Below are positions 7,766-15,967 of a stretch of 64,000 nucleotides of DNA, one piece after another (position 1 is the stretch's first letter; each line of letters begins with the position of its first letter). The stretch spans positions 1-64,000 of IMG/VR virus record IMGVR_UViG_3300033146_005596; one strand, given 5' to 3'. A model generated the notes under the pieces. The model was not told the DNA's origin. It did no database searches and saw only the letters and a program-made list of their open reading frames with translations. A program made the position numbers and the translations under genes. Source of the DNA: a virus.

Positions 7766-8167
7766 TTAGCAAGCCTTTACTGCCTTTACTAGATAAGTTC
7801 TAATGGCCTCTAGCATATCTCTAGTTGTTAGTCCTAATCCTTTTTTAAAATTGCAATAGTTAAGCTCTCGTTTGGTCGCAAGGGTAACTACTAACTGCGG
7901 AGACTCCTCAACATTGTCATATAGACTTGGGTTTTTCCTGAGTACTCGGTCAGAGACCATGTACTTTTCAATAAAGTTTCTTAGCCCTCTGTCATAACCA
8001 GGTAGATAAACAACTGCTTTTTCGCAACAGGAATAAGCTGAATAAAAAACAGTTGAATGATTTTTATAATCAGGTAGGTCCATGTTTGTTTGTCTTACCA
8101 ACCCGGTAATCATAATAACATCATCTTCTAAATCTCTTCTATTTTCTAAATCTTTTCTATACTCCAT
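7766..8167 (-). CDS. small early array protein, 133 aa
   Basis: Function not recognised. Highly charged N-terminus (MEYRKDLENRRDLEDD), then a mixed domain and the family-like ending LTTRDMLEAIRTYLVKAVKAC. AAGGAG lies nine bases before the ATG. It is the first gene behind the early promoter at 8189-8219. Confidence 0.7.
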   Translation of the reverse strand: MEYRKDLENRRDLEDDVIMITGLVRQTNMDLPDYKNHSTVFYSAYSCCEKAVVYLPGYDRGLRNFIEKYMVSDRVLRKNPSLYDNVEESPQLVVTLATKRELNYCNFKKGLGLTTRDMLEAIRTYLVKAVKAC

Positions 8168-8188
8168 TTAAGTGCTCCTTACTCATAT

Positions 8189-8219
8189 AATATAACGGAC
8201 TCTTACTAATCTGCGTAAA
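8189..8219 (-). promoter_or_regulatory. early promoter P3
   Basis: Minus strand TTTACGCAG with TATATT 19 bp after the hexamer. The start of the 7766-8167 gene is ~20 nt downstream. Confidence 0.7.
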
Positions 8220-8259
8220 ATATTTCTACTAATCTTTTAAAAAGTTTAGTGCCAAGAAA

Positions 8260-8592
8260 TTATACCATAGTTCTCAACTGCTGATAAACATATAACTTTT
8301 TTAAAAACTCAGCACTAGATATTCCTGTTTTTAAACATTGAAAACTTCCAGCAAAGCTAGTATCTTCTTTGTAGTATAGGCTTAATCTTGGAGATAAATA
8401 AAAATGTTTATCTGTCTGACCCTTGGCTATGGACTCTCTGAACTCTCTTGAGCTAATAACAAAATTATGAATAAAATTTTTCATGTTCTCATCAGCATCC
8501 AATACTAAAGTCAGAGTACTCCCATCAAAATTAGACTGGCTGTCTTTGTCCAGTTTATCAAAGTATTCTTTAGCTAGGTTAGTGTCCAACAT
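8260..8592 (-). CDS. small early array protein, 110 aa
   Basis: Function not recognised. A strong AGGAGG precedes the ATG. The ending ISSAEFLKKLYVYQQLRTMV fits the family C-terminal helix. It stands alone between two early promoters (8189 and 8623), so it may be expressed independently. Confidence 0.7.
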   Translation of the reverse strand: MLDTNLAKEYFDKLDKDSQSNFDGSTLTLVLDADENMKNFIHNFVISSREFRESIAKGQTDKHFYLSPRLSLYYKEDTSFAGSFQCLKTGISSAEFLKKLYVYQQLRTMV

Positions 8593-8622
8593 TTGCTTAT
8601 CCTCCTGTTTAAGTACAACTAT

Positions 8623-8653
8623 AATATAACGAACTTTAAGCTTACTGAGTAAA
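8623..8653 (-). promoter_or_regulatory. early promoter P4
   Basis: Minus strand TTTACT, 19 bp, TATATT, in front of the 8260-8592 gene. Confidence 0.65.
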
Positions 8654-8657
8654 AATA

Positions 8658-8669
8658 ACTAATTAAATA
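8658..8669 (+). promoter_or_regulatory. late-type promoter before 8686 gene
   Basis: ACTAATTAAATA, identical over 12 bases to the element before the acidic protein gene at 36885; both are followed by a TAGTAATG start. Confidence 0.5.
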
Positions 8670-8685
8670 TTAAAGGTAGGTAGTA

Positions 8686-9018
8686 ATGAATATTAGAGTT
8701 AAAAGAGATTTTAGGGTACCAGGTACCAATATTTTAATTGAATCTGGTGATGTAATCCATATTAGAGAGGCTGCTTCTACTTGGGATGAAATAAGTAGAA
8801 TTTGCAATAATGAGACAGATGAAAATTTAAAAATTGTAGGTGATACTGTTTTATGGAGTGATTTAGACAATTACTCAAAAGCTTATCTAACTTCAGCTGC
8901 TTGGAAAGCAGGTATTTATGTTCCAAAAAGGCCTAATATATATAAGAATACTTTATCTCTTGGAAATAACCCTGAAAAAGTTTTAGCTTTTCTGAAGGAT
9001 AACTTGGACTTAGACTAA
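8686..9018 (+). CDS. late protein with FR(I/V)PGTN-LIE module, 110 aa
   Basis: Function not recognised. Residues 8-23 read DFRVPGTNILIESGDV. Nearly the same module occurs in the C-terminal half of the 23633-24106 protein and at the N-terminus of the 37774-38292 protein. Unlike its neighbours it is on the plus strand, has a late-type promoter and a GGTAGG ribosome site, and converges on the 9010 gene with a 9-bp overlap. Expression with structural genes is inferred, so it may be a minor virion or assembly protein. Confidence 0.75.
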   Translation: MNIRVKRDFRVPGTNILIESGDVIHIREAASTWDEISRICNNETDENLKIVGDTVLWSDLDNYSKAYLTSAAWKAGIYVPKRPNIYKNTLSLGNNPEKVLAFLKDNLDLD

Positions 9019-9234
9019 GTCCTTAAGCTTAAGCAGAGCATTTATAGTTTTAAGGTTTTGATATAAAGTTTCAAAGGTCTCTTTAGTATCATCTCCAGAA
9101 GATATATAAACCATCAAGTCATAGCCTGTATTAGTAAGTCCTCTTGAAACAGTAGCTAAACAACTTTTTAAAAACTTTGTTACTCTCTTATGAGATGAAG
9201 GAACTTCTAAATAAACCTTTTTTATTAGGCTCAT
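9010..9234 (-). CDS. truncated array-family protein, 74 aa
   Basis: Function not recognised. The C-terminal ETFETLYQNLKTINALLKLKDLV is almost the same as the end of the 9710-10030 protein, and the two genes are similar there at DNA level. The upstream ATG corresponding to the paralogue's start (near 9256, after GGAGAAAATATAA) runs into a stop after five codons. The frame starting at 9234 is therefore probably a shortened survivor. Confidence 0.5.
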   Translation of the reverse strand: MSLIKKVYLEVPSSHKRVTKFLKSCLATVSRGLTNTGYDLMVYISSGDDTKETFETLYQNLKTINALLKLKDLV

Positions 9235-9256
9235 ACTATACTTAGAAGTAACTCCC

Positions 9257-9380
9257 CATTTATATTTTCTCCAATTCTGTTTTTAGTCATAACACTTATC
9301 TGGTACCATAGTACCAGATAAAAACGGCTGACTAAAAATAAAAGCAACGCCCAACAGTTTATATCGCCATTCACTTTTAT
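9257..9380. repeat. long direct repeat, copy 1
   Basis: Matches 10028-10156 almost base for base, apart from the centre. Its centre is a 9-bp inverted repeat ATCTGGTAC/GTACCAGAT with loop CATA. In both copies the minus strand keeps an ATG-less open frame reading EWRYKLLGVAFIFSQPFLSG. Confidence 0.9.
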
Positions 9381-9421
9381 AGGTTTTAACCTCAAAGTAG
9401 GTTAGTTTTATTCCTATGCTA

Positions 9422-9713
9422 TTAAAAACTTTTAAGTTTTAGCATAGCTACGATTCTATTAAGCTCTATATCAAGCTTTGGAAGACTGTAAGCCGTTAGG
9501 TGATAATACTAGCTGCTTATAGTGAAAGTAGGCTTTGCATTTAAGAACTCCTGAAGACCAAAAGGGTAAATCACCACTTAACTTACTAGAAATAAAGTCA
9601 AATTCACTTTTCGAGTTGAATGTTAGTACAATTATGGATAGTACTTTTTGGTCTACAAAATCAGCATCAAGACTAGATGCTATAAACCTAAGATTATCTT
9701 CTATACTTTTCAT
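9422..9713 (-). pseudogene. frameshifted array-family gene
   Basis: The ATG at 9713 (overlapping the upstream TGA, with AAGGGG before it) opens 80 codons that end SSKA at 9471. In a shifted frame the sequence continues as DIELNRIVAMLKLKSF to a TAA at 9422, which is the family C-terminus (compare SILKLKGLA). A one-base event near 9480-9510 would restore a normal member. The N-terminal SIEDNLRFIASSLD resembles the 1305 and 639 genes. Confidence 0.6.
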
Positions 9714-10030
9714 GCTAACCCCTTGAGTTTAAGTATACTATTTATTGTTTTAAGGTTTTGATATAAAGCTTCAAAGACCTCTGTAGTTAGTGAGCTATTT
9801 TTAGTATTGCAAAACATGAAAGTCAACCGATGTATAGTCTTTTTTGAAAGTACAAAAACAGGAAGTTCTGGGCCTATTAGCCGATTCAAGGCTTGGAGCT
9901 CTTCTGCTGTTTTAAACTCAATCATTACTTCCAGCATAGGATATTGATAATAATATTTACCATTGACAGCTTTTGCAATCTTGTATACTAAGCCTTTTAT
10001 TAAAGTTGGATGGTTCCTTTCAATACTCAT
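9710..10030 (-). CDS. small early array protein, 106 aa
   Basis: Function not recognised. Intact paralogue of the truncated 9010 gene: an N-terminal amphipathic helix (LVYKIAKAVNG), a short strand region and the ending FEALYQNLKTINSILKLKGLA. The ribosome site GGAGAAAATATAAATG lies inside the direct repeat at 10028-10156. Confidence 0.7.
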   Translation of the reverse strand: MSIERNHPTLIKGLVYKIAKAVNGKYYYQYPMLEVMIEFKTAEELQALNRLIGPELPVFVLSKKTIHRLTFMFCNTKNSSLTTEVFEALYQNLKTINSILKLKGLA

Positions 10031-10156
10031 TTATATTTTCTCCAATTCTGTTTTTAGTCATAACACTTAACTTCCTTGGTACTATGGTACCAGATAAAAA
10101 CGGCTGACTAAAAATAAAAGCAACGCCCAACAGTTTATATCGCCATTCACTTTTAT
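10028..10156. repeat. long direct repeat, copy 2
   Basis: Second copy of 9257-9380. The 12-bp core reads GTACTATGGTAC, the inverse complement of GTACCATAGTAC in copy 1, as if the palindromic centre had flipped. It supplies the ribosome site of the 9710 gene. Nothing else is seen up to 10197. Confidence 0.9.
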
Positions 10157-10197
10157 TATCAATCAGCCGGAGAATGAACTCTTAGCTTCTTAGCTTC

Positions 10198-11250
10198 TTA
10201 TTCCATTGATGCTAAGATTGATTTTCTGAACTCATCAGTAGGATCATAAGCTTTGATGATTGTCTTAACATGTCCAAGATATTTAATATCATCAGAAGAC
10301 TCTAGCCACTTGATAATTAGAAATACTACTTCATCAGCCCGACAAACTTTCAAGAACTTAACAATGTTATTCTTTTGAGTCATAGTAGTTTCATCGACTT
10401 TATACTCAGCAAAATCATGAATTAGTGATGATTTCTTGGAAGCAGGAACCGACTTAACTAGCTTTTTAACATCAGCCCAGTTCTCAACAATGTCCTCAAC
10501 CGTAACCATAGCAGTTTCTTCAAGATAAGTCTTGAAAGCCATTGCTCCAGTACCAACATAATTAAAACCAGCTTCAATAACCTCATTCATTAAATCATTA
10601 GTACTAGGGCTATCTCCTAATACTGACTTAAGATAATTTGATAAATTAGTCCAACTTCTATATGAAGCTGTTGCATCTGAGTTTTCAGAGCTTTCAAAGA
10701 TTTTACCGGGACGAGCCTCAAGAAAATCAACTACTTGACTTAGGACTTTTCCATCAGCCCATTTTTTCCAATCATTAAACTCTAAAACATGCCTGACTGG
10801 AACTAGACGATTCATTAGTGCAGTACCAAGTTCTTCAGTACTTCCTTCATCTGAAGAACCATTTCCAGCGCAACAGAAGTAAACCTCATCATTGAATGCA
10901 AACTCAGTTCCAATAGTTCTCTCGTTCAAAATCTGAAGACTAGCATTTAGAGTAGCTACAGATGCTCTATCAATCTCGTCAAAGAATATAAGAGTTGGTT
11001 GGTCATTTGCTTTTACCAACATTTTAGGTAAAGCCCATTCTACTACCGTGGTTCCTTTATAATCGATAGGTCGAGGTATACCAGCTAAATCTTCTGAAGC
11101 TAGTTGTCCAAGGCGTAGGTCTATAAAGTTCCAGCTATTTCTATCTGCAATCTCTCTAACTATTGCAGATTTTCCTGAACCCGGAACTCCAGTTATGAAT
11201 AATACACCAGCTTTACTCTTAATAATCTTTTCATAAGTTTCAATTTTCAT
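10198..11250 (-). CDS. MoxR-type AAA+ ATPase, 350 aa
   Basis: Walker A GVPGSGKS at 21-28, Walker B LIFFDEID at ~90, then an NASLQILNERTIG segment and a sensor CAGNGSS, as in the MoxR/CbbQ branch. These ATPases remodel partner complexes together with a VWA-domain protein through a MIDAS metal site. A fitting partner (metallopeptidase + VWA) is at 35446-36786 behind the same promoter class. The start at 11250 is chosen because GGAG is seven bases upstream; the ATG at 11256 is too close. The ~160 C-terminal residues after the core are unrecognised. Confidence 0.88.
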   Translation of the reverse strand: MKIETYEKIIKSKAGVLFITGVPGSGKSAIVREIADRNSWNFIDLRLGQLASEDLAGIPRPIDYKGTTVVEWALPKMLVKANDQPTLIFFDEIDRASVATLNASLQILNERTIGTEFAFNDEVYFCCAGNGSSDEGSTEELGTALMNRLVPVRHVLEFNDWKKWADGKVLSQVVDFLEARPGKIFESSENSDATASYRSWTNLSNYLKSVLGDSPSTNDLMNEVIEAGFNYVGTGAMAFKTYLEETAMVTVEDIVENWADVKKLVKSVPASKKSSLIHDFAEYKVDETTMTQKNNIVKFLKVCRADEVVFLIIKWLESSDDIKYLGHVKTIIKAYDPTDEFRKSILASME

Positions 11251-11308
11251 TTTCATTCTCCATAGTAACCAGTTTAACTTGAGTGTCTTACTCGCTGATT
11301 ACATATAT

Positions 11309-11339
11309 AATATAACGAAGTTCTACAAGTCTGCGTAAA
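11309..11339 (-). promoter_or_regulatory. early promoter P5 (MoxR ATPase)
   Basis: Minus strand TTTACGCAG, TATATT at the fixed 19-bp distance; leader ~50 nt to the MoxR gene. Confidence 0.7.
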
Positions 11340-11450
11340 AAAATAAAAATAAAAGCTGCAAATATTATATAATTATGTTTTAGGGAGCTCTGAATACAAA
11401 CTACTTATCTATAAAAGTACTTCATTATAATATTGAGGGGTGAAAAGAAA

Positions 11451-11477
11451 AAATCATATCCAGTAAGAATATGATTT
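11451..11477 (-). terminator. intrinsic terminator after 11507 gene
   Basis: Nine-base-pair stem AAATCATAT/ATATGATTT with a 9-nt loop; on the minus strand it runs into TTTTTTC. Confidence 0.7.
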
Positions 11478-11506
11478 AATTAGACTGATATACTATGGGT
11501 CCCATA

Positions 11507-11881
11507 TTATCTTATTTCAGACAATGCTCTCAAGCTCTCAATTAGCTTACGATTCTTGCTCTCAGTTATATTCTGAAATATTTCAGCGTCTAAGTCTTTA
11601 ATCTCAGTGGTATTGGTACCAACAAAAACATTAGTTCCACCACCCTCAGCAGAAGGTTGAGGCATTAGAGGTCGAATTAAAGTCTCGGACTCTTGTATAT
11701 TAAAATCTTTCATTCTGGACCAAAACTCAAGAAGTTCTTCAGTGCTAAATTCTGGTATTCTAGCAAGCATTGCCTCTAGTACTATCTTCTCATTTGTCTC
11801 GCTTTCTGTTACTTTTTCCAGACGTTTCAAATAGAAGTTAGAAAGACTTTGTCGCATATCTGGCTGCTCGTTAGTTGTCAT
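11507..11881 (-). CDS. hypothetical protein, 124 aa
   Basis: Not recognised. Soluble, helical, acidic; a Pro/Gly-rich linker (MPQPSAEGGGTN) divides a ~75-residue N-terminal helical part from a C-terminal helix. GGAGG inside the end of the upstream gene is its ribosome site, and a terminator follows. Last gene of the helicase operon. Confidence 0.7.
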   Translation of the reverse strand: MTTNEQPDMRQSLSNFYLKRLEKVTESETNEKIVLEAMLARIPEFSTEELLEFWSRMKDFNIQESETLIRPLMPQPSAEGGGTNVFVGTNTTEIKDLDAEIFQNITESKNRKLIESLRALSEIR

Positions 11882-11883
11882 GT

Positions 11884-12297
11884 TTACTCCTCCAATTTTT
11901 CAATCATAAACTTCTTCAATTGAAATATTTTAATTCCTAGCGCAATTGTATCAAGGTCTGTATTTTTTAATATAGCTTTTATTTCTTTCCAGCTTTTGCC
12001 CTTATGCTCTTTTAAATAGAAGCAAATAGCTAAATCTAAGTCTGATTTGAAGTCTTGAGACTCTGGAAAATAAATGTCTTCTCCAGATAAATAATCAATA
12101 ACAGTCAAAAAATGCTCAGTGGGCAATATGTTATATAACCCTAGAATCTTTTCTGCTGATTTACTTTTCCGCATTTTTTTATTTTTAAATAAGATTAGCT
12201 CAAGAATGGTATTAACCTCTTTAAGTTTATTGCTGTCAATTGTTTCTATGTTTTCTAGTCCTTTTTGGAACATGCTTTTGGGCTTATTGTTTTCCAT
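11884..12297 (-). CDS. hypothetical protein, 137 aa
   Basis: Not recognised. All-helical, Lys/Glu-rich, ends FMIEKLEE with GGAGGAG serving the next gene. No strong ribosome site precedes its own ATG, so it may depend on coupling to the gene upstream. Confidence 0.65.
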   Translation of the reverse strand: MENNKPKSMFQKGLENIETIDSNKLKEVNTILELILFKNKKMRKSKSAEKILGLYNILPTEHFLTVIDYLSGEDIYFPESQDFKSDLDLAICFYLKEHKGKSWKEIKAILKNTDLDTIALGIKIFQLKKFMIEKLEE

Positions 12298-12303
12298 AAT
12301 ATT

Positions 12304-12663
12304 TTACTTTGTATCCTCAAGAAATAAGCCCATAAAGACATAATAGTCAAGAGCTTTTATTTCTAGCTTTTCAACGAACAATGCCTCAAACTCATTGAAC
12401 TCTTTAGTAGCTAATTTTGGAAGCTTAAGTTCAATTGAATTACTTTTTAAGTATTCAGCCCATTCAATATTGATTTCATCTGAACTATCAGAACTTGCTT
12501 CAAAACCTTCTATAATAATTGTATTTGCATCATCTAGTTTTTTCTTCAGCTTTAAAAAAGTTAAAATACTTGGGCTCAGCTTATTACCTTCACTAAGTGC
12601 ATTAAGAATTAAATTGGTAGCTCTATGTACTACTAGTATATCAGTATAATTTATTTTGACCAT
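12304..12663 (-). CDS. hypothetical protein, 119 aa
   Basis: Not recognised. The ATG at 12663 (MVKINYTDILVVHR) is chosen over an in-frame TTG at 12675 that touches the GGAG ribosome site. A central acidic stretch (SSDSSDEINIEW) separates two helical parts. It lies downstream of the SNF2 helicase gene in the same orientation. Confidence 0.65.
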   Translation of the reverse strand: MVKINYTDILVVHRATNLILNALSEGNKLSPSILTFLKLKKKLDDANTIIIEGFEASSDSSDEINIEWAEYLKSNSIELKLPKLATKEFNEFEALFVEKLEIKALDYYVFMGLFLEDTK

Positions 12664-12719
12664 AATTATAAACAATCTCCTCTAATATTATTTATAATTA
12701 GTACTACTGAATACTATGC

Positions 12720-14555
12720 TCAAATCATCCCATTGCTCATCTTAAAAATTGAATTCCATTCTTCTTTGGATAAAAAGTCTTTATCAAGAAGTTTGGTATG
12801 TATGGTATTTTTATTTCCCAGAGTTTCATCTTTATAAATATCTAGGGAACCATCAAAAAGGAGAACGTAAGTGTTAACATCCTTGTTCTGCCCATATCTA
12901 TATATTCTTTTTTGAGATTGTTCATATTCAATAAAATTAAAACTTCTCTGGAAATAAATCTGGCAGGTCGCATTAGTAACAGTGATACTAGTGTTTAATA
13001 CTGAGATATTAGCTATTAATAGCTTATGCTTTTTAGATGCTTTAAAACTATCAACAACCTCTTGCTTTATTTCATCTTTTGTCATACCCTTTTTGGAGCC
13101 TTTTGTACCACCAACTAGTACTAATGGATTTAATTTTTTGTACTTATCAGCTATTAAATATGCTTGGCTTGGGTGTGTTACCCATACAATAGTGTCTTCT
13201 TTACTATCAATAGTATGTTGCTTAATTAAATCGTCTAAGACCTCCATCTTATTATTATCAGTAATTTTTAATCGCCTAGCTAAGGCCTTAATATCATCAG
13301 GTACTTTAGGGTTTGGCACCAATAGCTCTGGAGCATCTAACGCTAACATCATATAAGCAAATGAGTTTTTGACTCTTTTTGCCTCTAGCTTTCCATACTT
13401 CTTTTGTATTCCGTTCAAAGTGTGAACAACAAATGACTCGTACAGTTTTTTGTGCTTACCTGACAGCTCAACATACCTCTTTTTGGTATAGTTTTCTGGT
13501 AAGTCCAAATGAGTTTTAGCCTCTCTCTTTTTCATATAGTTTTGATTTAATTTGTCCATAAGAGCTTTTACTTTTTCAGGCTTAAAGTAATTGATTGCAT
13601 AAGCACTCCATTTATTACCTAAAACAGCAATATCTTCAAGCCATACACTATAGGTGGAATTAGACACTAAACTACTATCCAGAACATTTAACTGTGGATA
13701 ATACTTTTCTATAACATCTGCAGGAGTAGCAGAAAATAAATATCTGTATTCAAAGAAATCTTTTATCTGCATGAAAACCTTGGTCTGTCTTGACTGAGCA
13801 TTACCTATCTTATGAGACTCGTCTAAGAACATACACCCAACATTACCATCTAGCCATGATTTTATTGGAATTCTAGTTTTAGTATACTGCTTCGATTTGC
13901 TCTTTTCTTTTTTAAAATAGTAATGGTCACTAATTAACCGCATTGAGCCATAAGTTGCTATAATGATTTTGGCTTTAGTATTAAAAGGCTCTCTAGTCTT
14001 TGCATTTCCAATTACAATATCTTTAGCAGTAAAGTTTTTAGAAAACTTCAAAATCTCATGTTTCAAGTTATAAAGGCCTGATGGGGTTGTTACTAACAAA
14101 AACTTTTTAGCTTTGTTTAAATAGCTCAAGTGTTCCATTAGTGCAACAGTTGCATAGCTTTTTCCAAGACCGCACTCCCAATTATAAAAAAATCTATTTT
14201 GCATTAAGCCTCTTACTATATCAACTTTTTGAAATCTCTCGTTAGGACTAACCCCTTTAATTGGAGGAAATTTCAGAAGGTCTTGATTAAACATTATTCT
14301 TTCTCTTGATTTTATCAGTTCAACTTTACCCTTCAATATTTCTTGGACTTCTTGCTCATCTTCAACATTTATAATGTCTAGCTCGCTTAGACCATCAATA
14401 ACAGAATAGTATTTTGCAGGAGAGATATACCAAGATTTTGTATCTGGTTGGTATATACATTTAAAAGACTTCAGTTTTTCAACAGCTGCTCCAAAATCAG
14501 GCGTGTTTCTAAAATATATTCTAATCTGTCCATTTTCTGGCTTAACTTCTAACAT
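12720..14555 (-). CDS. SNF2-family helicase, 611 aa
   Basis: ATP-dependent DNA translocase. The first ~60 residues (QIRIYFRN...YQPDTKSWYISP) resemble the HARP/annealing-helicase N-terminus. Walker A GLGKSYA is at about 129-135, followed by the DESH box in FLDESHKIG, motif III LFSATPADV, and near the C-terminus QSQKRIYRYGQ, the SNF2 motif VI. The phage role is probably fork remodelling or recombination-dependent replication, as with T4 UvsW (analogy, not homology). The start follows the polymerase fragment directly (TTTGGAGATTAGATG, where GGAG lies in the upstream gene's last codons). Confidence 0.9.
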   Translation of the reverse strand: MLEVKPENGQIRIYFRNTPDFGAAVEKLKSFKCIYQPDTKSWYISPAKYYSVIDGLSELDIINVEDEQEVQEILKGKVELIKSRERIMFNQDLLKFPPIKGVSPNERFQKVDIVRGLMQNRFFYNWECGLGKSYATVALMEHLSYLNKAKKFLLVTTPSGLYNLKHEILKFSKNFTAKDIVIGNAKTREPFNTKAKIIIATYGSMRLISDHYYFKKEKSKSKQYTKTRIPIKSWLDGNVGCMFLDESHKIGNAQSRQTKVFMQIKDFFEYRYLFSATPADVIEKYYPQLNVLDSSLVSNSTYSVWLEDIAVLGNKWSAYAINYFKPEKVKALMDKLNQNYMKKREAKTHLDLPENYTKKRYVELSGKHKKLYESFVVHTLNGIQKKYGKLEAKRVKNSFAYMMLALDAPELLVPNPKVPDDIKALARRLKITDNNKMEVLDDLIKQHTIDSKEDTIVWVTHPSQAYLIADKYKKLNPLVLVGGTKGSKKGMTKDEIKQEVVDSFKASKKHKLLIANISVLNTSITVTNATCQIYFQRSFNFIEYEQSQKRIYRYGQNKDVNTYVLLFDGSLDIYKDETLGNKNTIHTKLLDKDFLSKEEWNSIFKMSNGMI

Positions 14556-15380
14556 CTAATCTCCAAACTCTATTTCTTTTCCGGTACCATACATTTCTTT
14601 AGGTCCATTATATCCTCTAATATCTGTAACAACTCCATCAACTGTTATGTTAGTGGTACCATACTCTGGAAAAGGTTTTTCGGCAATAGCACATATTTCT
14701 TGTATTACTGACTCAGCTGTATTTTTAGGTAAAGCCCAACTCATAGAATCATGTACTGACCCAACTAAGTAACCATCAATTTCATTTTCTTGCAAATAAT
14801 TGTCAATAGCAACTATTGCTCGCATTACAAGCACAGACTCAAAGTTTTGAACATCAGTATTAGCTGCTGTATTATTGATTCCAGCAAATATTCTACTATT
14901 CAGCCTATCATCATCTTCACCTTTTAGTATCATTTCAGGAAAATGCCTGAAAGCTCCGTGGTAGCTTCGTATGAAGCCGTCACGTGAAGCGTTGTTTACA
15001 CTCTCTCGTAACCTCCTACCAAAGCCCGGATATGCAGCAAAAAACTTATTCTTCATGTCAATAGCAACAGCTTTTTGTTTTAAGTACAGCAGTGTTTCAG
15101 AGCCTCTTTGATTCTGGGTTAACATATCTAATATGTTTTCAAGGTCATTTTCTTCTATGTATTTGTTACAGTCTTCCATGCTCCAGGTATTGGCCAGAGC
15201 AATCTTAACAAAGGTTGCAGGTTGTGCACCGAACAACAAACCAAAATTACAATTATGTGTTAGATAACCAGCTTTAGTGGAATTCTGTCGTATTATTAAC
15301 TCGTGGTCTTCTACATTCAAGCTATGAACTGACTCTTTGTTTTCTAGCATTTTAATGCTATTTATTTTTACTCTCTTCAT
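14556..15380 (-). CDS. family A DNA polymerase C-terminal part preceded by a C-intein, 274 aa
   Basis: Residues 1-43 are a C-intein: block F VHSLNVEDHELI and block G ending GYLTHN, followed by Cys44 as first extein residue. The extein starts CNFGLLFGAQPATF, the second half of polymerase motif B, and contains a helix leading to NTAANTDVQNFES, then VGSVHDSMSW (motif C, catalytic Asp). The exonuclease domain, motif A and the start of motif B are absent. The matching N-intein is at 22398-22823, on the other strand. Trans-splicing would give RKNAKQ-CNFGLLFG, a perfect motif B. No ribosome site: the ATG abuts CCTTATTATAATAAT, so a leaderless mRNA is likely. Confidence 0.9.
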   Translation of the reverse strand: MKRVKINSIKMLENKESVHSLNVEDHELIIRQNSTKAGYLTHNCNFGLLFGAQPATFVKIALANTWSMEDCNKYIEENDLENILDMLTQNQRGSETLLYLKQKAVAIDMKNKFFAAYPGFGRRLRESVNNASRDGFIRSYHGAFRHFPEMILKGEDDDRLNSRIFAGINNTAANTDVQNFESVLVMRAIVAIDNYLQENEIDGYLVGSVHDSMSWALPKNTAESVIQEICAIAEKPFPEYGTTNITVDGVVTDIRGYNGPKEMYGTGKEIEFGD

Positions 15381-15395
15381 ATTATTATAATAAGG
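15381..15395 (-). promoter_or_regulatory. middle promoter, leaderless (C-intein polymerase fragment)
   Basis: Minus strand ACCTTATTATAATAATATG. The 19 bases including the ATG are identical to those at the N-intein gene (22382-22400). The element overlaps the last codons and stop of the gene at 15385. Confidence 0.65.
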
Positions 15396-15759
15396 TCAAA
15401 AGTAACATTTTTAAATTATTTTTATAAATATTTTCAAAATTCAAAAGTTCCACATCACAAAAGTCTACGGGCTTAACCTTGCACATGTCATAGTCAAGTA
15501 TTTCAGTATAGTGGTACAGCTCATAGTCTGTCATATCATAGCCACCTGTTAAAACTTGCACAGGCCTATCCTTTCTTACTTTTTCTATTTTTTTAAGAGC
15601 TCTTTTATACCTTTTATTTTTTATAAGTATTAAGGTATATTTCCCACTGTCTTCTAAAAAGACGAAAAGCCAGTCGTTTACCTTAACAGTAAAACGAGCT
15701 CGCTTTTCAACCTCTTGTGTATGGTCTATTTCAAATTGGCCTATACTGCTTTCTTCCAC
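15385..15759 (-). CDS. hypothetical protein, 124 aa
   Basis: Not recognised. Starts with GTG at 15759 within the end of the small gene at 15741-15908; a coupled start is likely. Mixed alpha/beta, basic centre (KNKRYKRALKKIEKVRKDR), ends in a hydrophobic run KMLLLTLL. The last codons form the promoter of the polymerase fragment. Confidence 0.65.
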   Translation of the reverse strand: MEESSIGQFEIDHTQEVEKRARFTVKVNDWLFVFLEDSGKYTLILIKNKRYKRALKKIEKVRKDRPVQVLTGGYDMTDYELYHYTEILDYDMCKVKPVDFCDVELLNFENIYKNNLKMLLLTLL

Positions 15760-15908
15760 TTTATTACATTCCTATTTTCAGACAACCATATAGTCCAAGC
15801 TTTTTGGTCATTTACAATTATGGCCCAGATATTATCCCTTAAATGTTTCCTAGCAAATGGTTCTGTAATAAACTTTTTACCTGGAAGATTTTCAACTAAG
15901 TAATACAT
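15741..15908 (-). CDS. hypothetical small protein, 55 aa
   Basis: Begins MYYLVENLPGKKFITEPFAR and has a Trp-rich second half (DNIWAIIVNDQKAWTIW). AAGGGG lies upstream, and a late/middle-like ACTTATTTAATA element is at about 15923-15934 on the minus strand. It overlaps the next gene by 19 bases. Not recognised. Confidence 0.6.
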   Translation of the reverse strand: MYYLVENLPGKKFITEPFARKHLRDNIWAIIVNDQKAWTIWLSENRNVIKWKKAV

Positions 15909-15967
15909 TGTAAGCAATCCCCTTATATTAAATAAGTCTTTATTGCTTTTTAACTTGCATTAGAAAG

